From the NCBI GenBank assembly GCA_003526525.1, contig DPVV01000370.1, positions 1-9,665 of the forward strand: a DNA stretch of 9,665 nt. The letters are read 5' to 3'. The notes below the pieces were generated by a model. It did no database searches. It was not told the origin of the DNA and saw nothing but the letters and a program-made list of their open reading frames with translations. The stretch's first letter is position 1. Every line of letters begins with the position of its first letter. Source of the stretch: Lachnoclostridium phytofermentans. GTDB lineage: Bacteria; Bacillota; Clostridia; Lachnospirales; Lachnospiraceae. Position numbers and translations under genes: made by a program. Below are positions 8,591 through 9,665 of the stretch, one piece after another.

Positions 8591-8637
8591 TTTTTGTTAC
8601 CTTTTTATTAATTATTTTGAGATTTTTTATGCTTTTT
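8591..8637. other. Phased A-tract segment, probable intrinsic DNA bend
   Basis: Five T-runs of 4-6 bases are centred at about 8593, 8604, 8615.5, 8625.5 and 8635, a mean spacing of about 10.5 bp, one helical turn. In-phase A-tracts bend DNA. The bend would lie about 35-80 bp upstream of the candidate PL7 -35 box, where curvature commonly aids RNA polymerase. The spacing was counted by eye. In DNA this AT-rich some phasing arises by chance. Confidence 0.5.
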
Positions 8638-8816
8638 CACTAAAATTACATTGTTGTATTTCACGCTTATAACTTCAACTAAAATCAATTCTTTTCCTAT
8701 TTTTCATTTCATGTTTCTCAAATAATTTATTCATGTTATAATCCCATCCACTGGAATACAATCTCCCTGCAATCATAATTAAAATAACAATAAATTTCTA
8801 TGGAATAGATAAGACC

Positions 8817-9557
8817 CTAAATTACACTCACCCCATAAACCTCTATATTTGATATATCGAAAGCATGAAAATCATCGTTTTTCTTAATAAACTTACACAG
8901 TCTAATCCATTCTACTTCTCTTTGTTGAAATGTAAGTACTTGTCCTACTTCAGTTTTTACTAAATCGCATTTAATTTTAGAATTATCTGAAAATTTAAGG
9001 AAGGAATCCAACCAAAAGCTATCCTGAATAGAATTACTTTGTTTATGAAAAACCAATTTATTTATGCTGACTTTACGTCCAAATCGAATGTTTAATTCAA
9101 TGCACTCCTCGCTATTACTGTTGGTTATATAATGGCTCTTTGATGAATTAACTACACTTTCATTAACTATTTCTACATGGGGATAGCAATTAAAATTACT
9201 CTTATGATCGTACTTATTAAGAGCAAGATTTCTATATTGCTTGATCTCTTTATTAGAAGCAACTCTTGCATATAAGGAGTGGGCCTTTTCTAAAAAGTTC
9301 AATTCAGCATAGCTTTTCTTATTCCCTCTAAGTGGAACTTCAAAAGCCATGATATTAGTTGCTAAATAAACGATGCACTCTCCAATCGTCTCGTCCAACT
9401 GTATTACAAGATAGGATGGGTTTTTATTACATTCTAAAATTATCATATCACCTTCTTGAAAATTATCTTGATATTGTAAACACACATCATTATATCCACC
9501 CATCTCAGCTTTTACTTTATAATCCTTGTCCATGACTTTCATTGTTATTTTATGCAT
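8817..9557 (-). CDS. Hypothetical protein with a C-terminal discoidin (F5/8C)-like carbohydrate-binding half
   Basis: A 246-residue protein without a signal peptide or membrane segment. Residues about 1-105 form a beta-rich N-terminal part with GDMIILEC and the YLVIQLDETIGECIVYL stretch. From about 108 the pattern RNLALNKYD, CYPHVE, IRFGRKVSINKL, FLKFSDNS, VEWIRLCKFI and SNIEVYG resembles galactose-binding-like domains found in clostridial carbohydrate-binding proteins. As I recall that family, a segment with NAIDG and a Trp-rich WPYQSWG motif normally follows YPH; here it is shortened and those residues are absent, so binding may be lost or altered. An AGGAG at 9567-9571 lies 9 nt before the ATG. 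No enzyme motif is visible. It may be a regulator, a sugar sensor or a decaying paralogue. The family link rests on pattern memory and is moderate. Confidence 0.65.
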   Translation of the reverse strand: MHKITMKVMDKDYKVKAEMGGYNDVCLQYQDNFQEGDMIILECNKNPSYLVIQLDETIGECIVYLATNIMAFEVPLRGNKKSYAELNFLEKAHSLYARVASNKEIKQYRNLALNKYDHKSNFNCYPHVEIVNESVVNSSKSHYITNSNSEECIELNIRFGRKVSINKLVFHKQSNSIQDSFWLDSFLKFSDNSKIKCDLVKTEVGQVLTFQQREVEWIRLCKFIKKNDDFHAFDISNIEVYGVSVI

Positions 9558-9627
9558 TGTGTTTTTCTCCTGTGCTATTTATTTTCACACAATTTATTTT
9601 TAACTTGATTTAACCTTTACACGATTT

Positions 9628-9665
9628 ACATTTATCACTTTACATTTATCACTTTACTTTTATCA
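9628..9665. repeat. 14-bp tandem direct repeats upstream of the discoidin-like gene, cut by the window edge
   Basis: ACATTTATCACTTT occurs perfectly at 9628-9641 and 9642-9655. A third copy starts at 9656 and matches 9 of 10 bases up to the end of the window. The array begins about 70 bp upstream of the start codon at 9557. It could be a regulator-binding array or a simple slippage repeat. The copy number beyond the edge is unknown. Confidence 0.8.

Larger units (their letters stand above)
8446..8816. other. 371-bp AT-rich intergenic region upstream of the PL7 gene
   Basis: The region contains the PL7 ribosome binding site (8451-8457), a candidate promoter (8528-8555) and a phased A-tract segment (8591-8637). 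From 8638 to 8816 I see no gene, RNA or convincing hairpin terminator behind the discoidin-like gene. Transcription from that gene could therefore read into the PL7 leader. Confidence 0.7.

Noticed and set aside
8675..8734. A 19-codon open frame on the - strand (MNKLFEKHEM...)
   Set aside because: There is no proper Shine-Dalgarno at the right spacing, and short open frames of this size are expected by chance.
9628..9665. A CRISPR array
   Set aside because: The 14-bp units are directly adjacent with no unique spacers, and no cas gene is present.

Overview
The window looks like accessory polysaccharide-degrading DNA from a low-GC, Gram-positive anaerobe of the Clostridia, probably a Lachnospiraceae member of the Lachnoclostridium (Clostridium) phytofermentans type. 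The reasons are AT-rich intergenic DNA, strong AGGAGG ribosome binding sites, secreted multimodular carbohydrate-active enzymes with Thr-Pro-rich linkers, and BIG2 and CBM22/CBM3 modules. The organism is an inference; no marker gene is present.

Layout. On the + strand, positions 1-275 hold the 3' end of an unrecognised gene that overlaps by 10 bp an alpha/beta-hydrolase esterase gene (266-1033). A hairpin at 1053-1084 can end transcription from both sides. Every other gene is on the - strand. A secreted CBM22-GH10-CBM3 xylanase occupies 1245-3509; its true start is the ATG at 3509, not the GTG at 3515. Its leader has a plausible sigma-A promoter and a 7-bp perfect inverted repeat just upstream of the ribosome binding site. 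A strong hairpin at 3793-3836 ends the next transcription unit. That unit (3856-8445) is one reading frame of 1,529 codons before its final stop. It encodes a signal peptide, LysM, an unassigned beta-rich domain, a Pro-Thr-Gln linker, a PL7 (alginate-lyase family) catalytic domain, BIG2, module A, BIG2, BIG2, module B and module C. An in-frame TAA at 6271-6273 interrupts module A. Because the frame is unchanged on either side, this is a nonsense codon and not a frameshift. Further right, 8817-9557 encodes a protein without a signal peptide whose C-terminal half resembles a discoidin (F5/8C)-type sugar-binding fold. Behind it, 14-bp tandem repeats run off the window edge.

Working together. The xylanase and the PL7 enzyme are both exported and carry binding modules, so they would act on polymers outside the cell; LysM probably holds the PL7 enzyme at the cell wall. 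The esterase lacks a signal peptide and would act on small esterified products inside the cell. Each secreted enzyme has its own leader and, where visible, its own terminator, so they look like separate transcription units. The point most worth checking is the stop codon inside the giant PL7 protein, together with its three related, apparently unassigned beta-sandwich modules.
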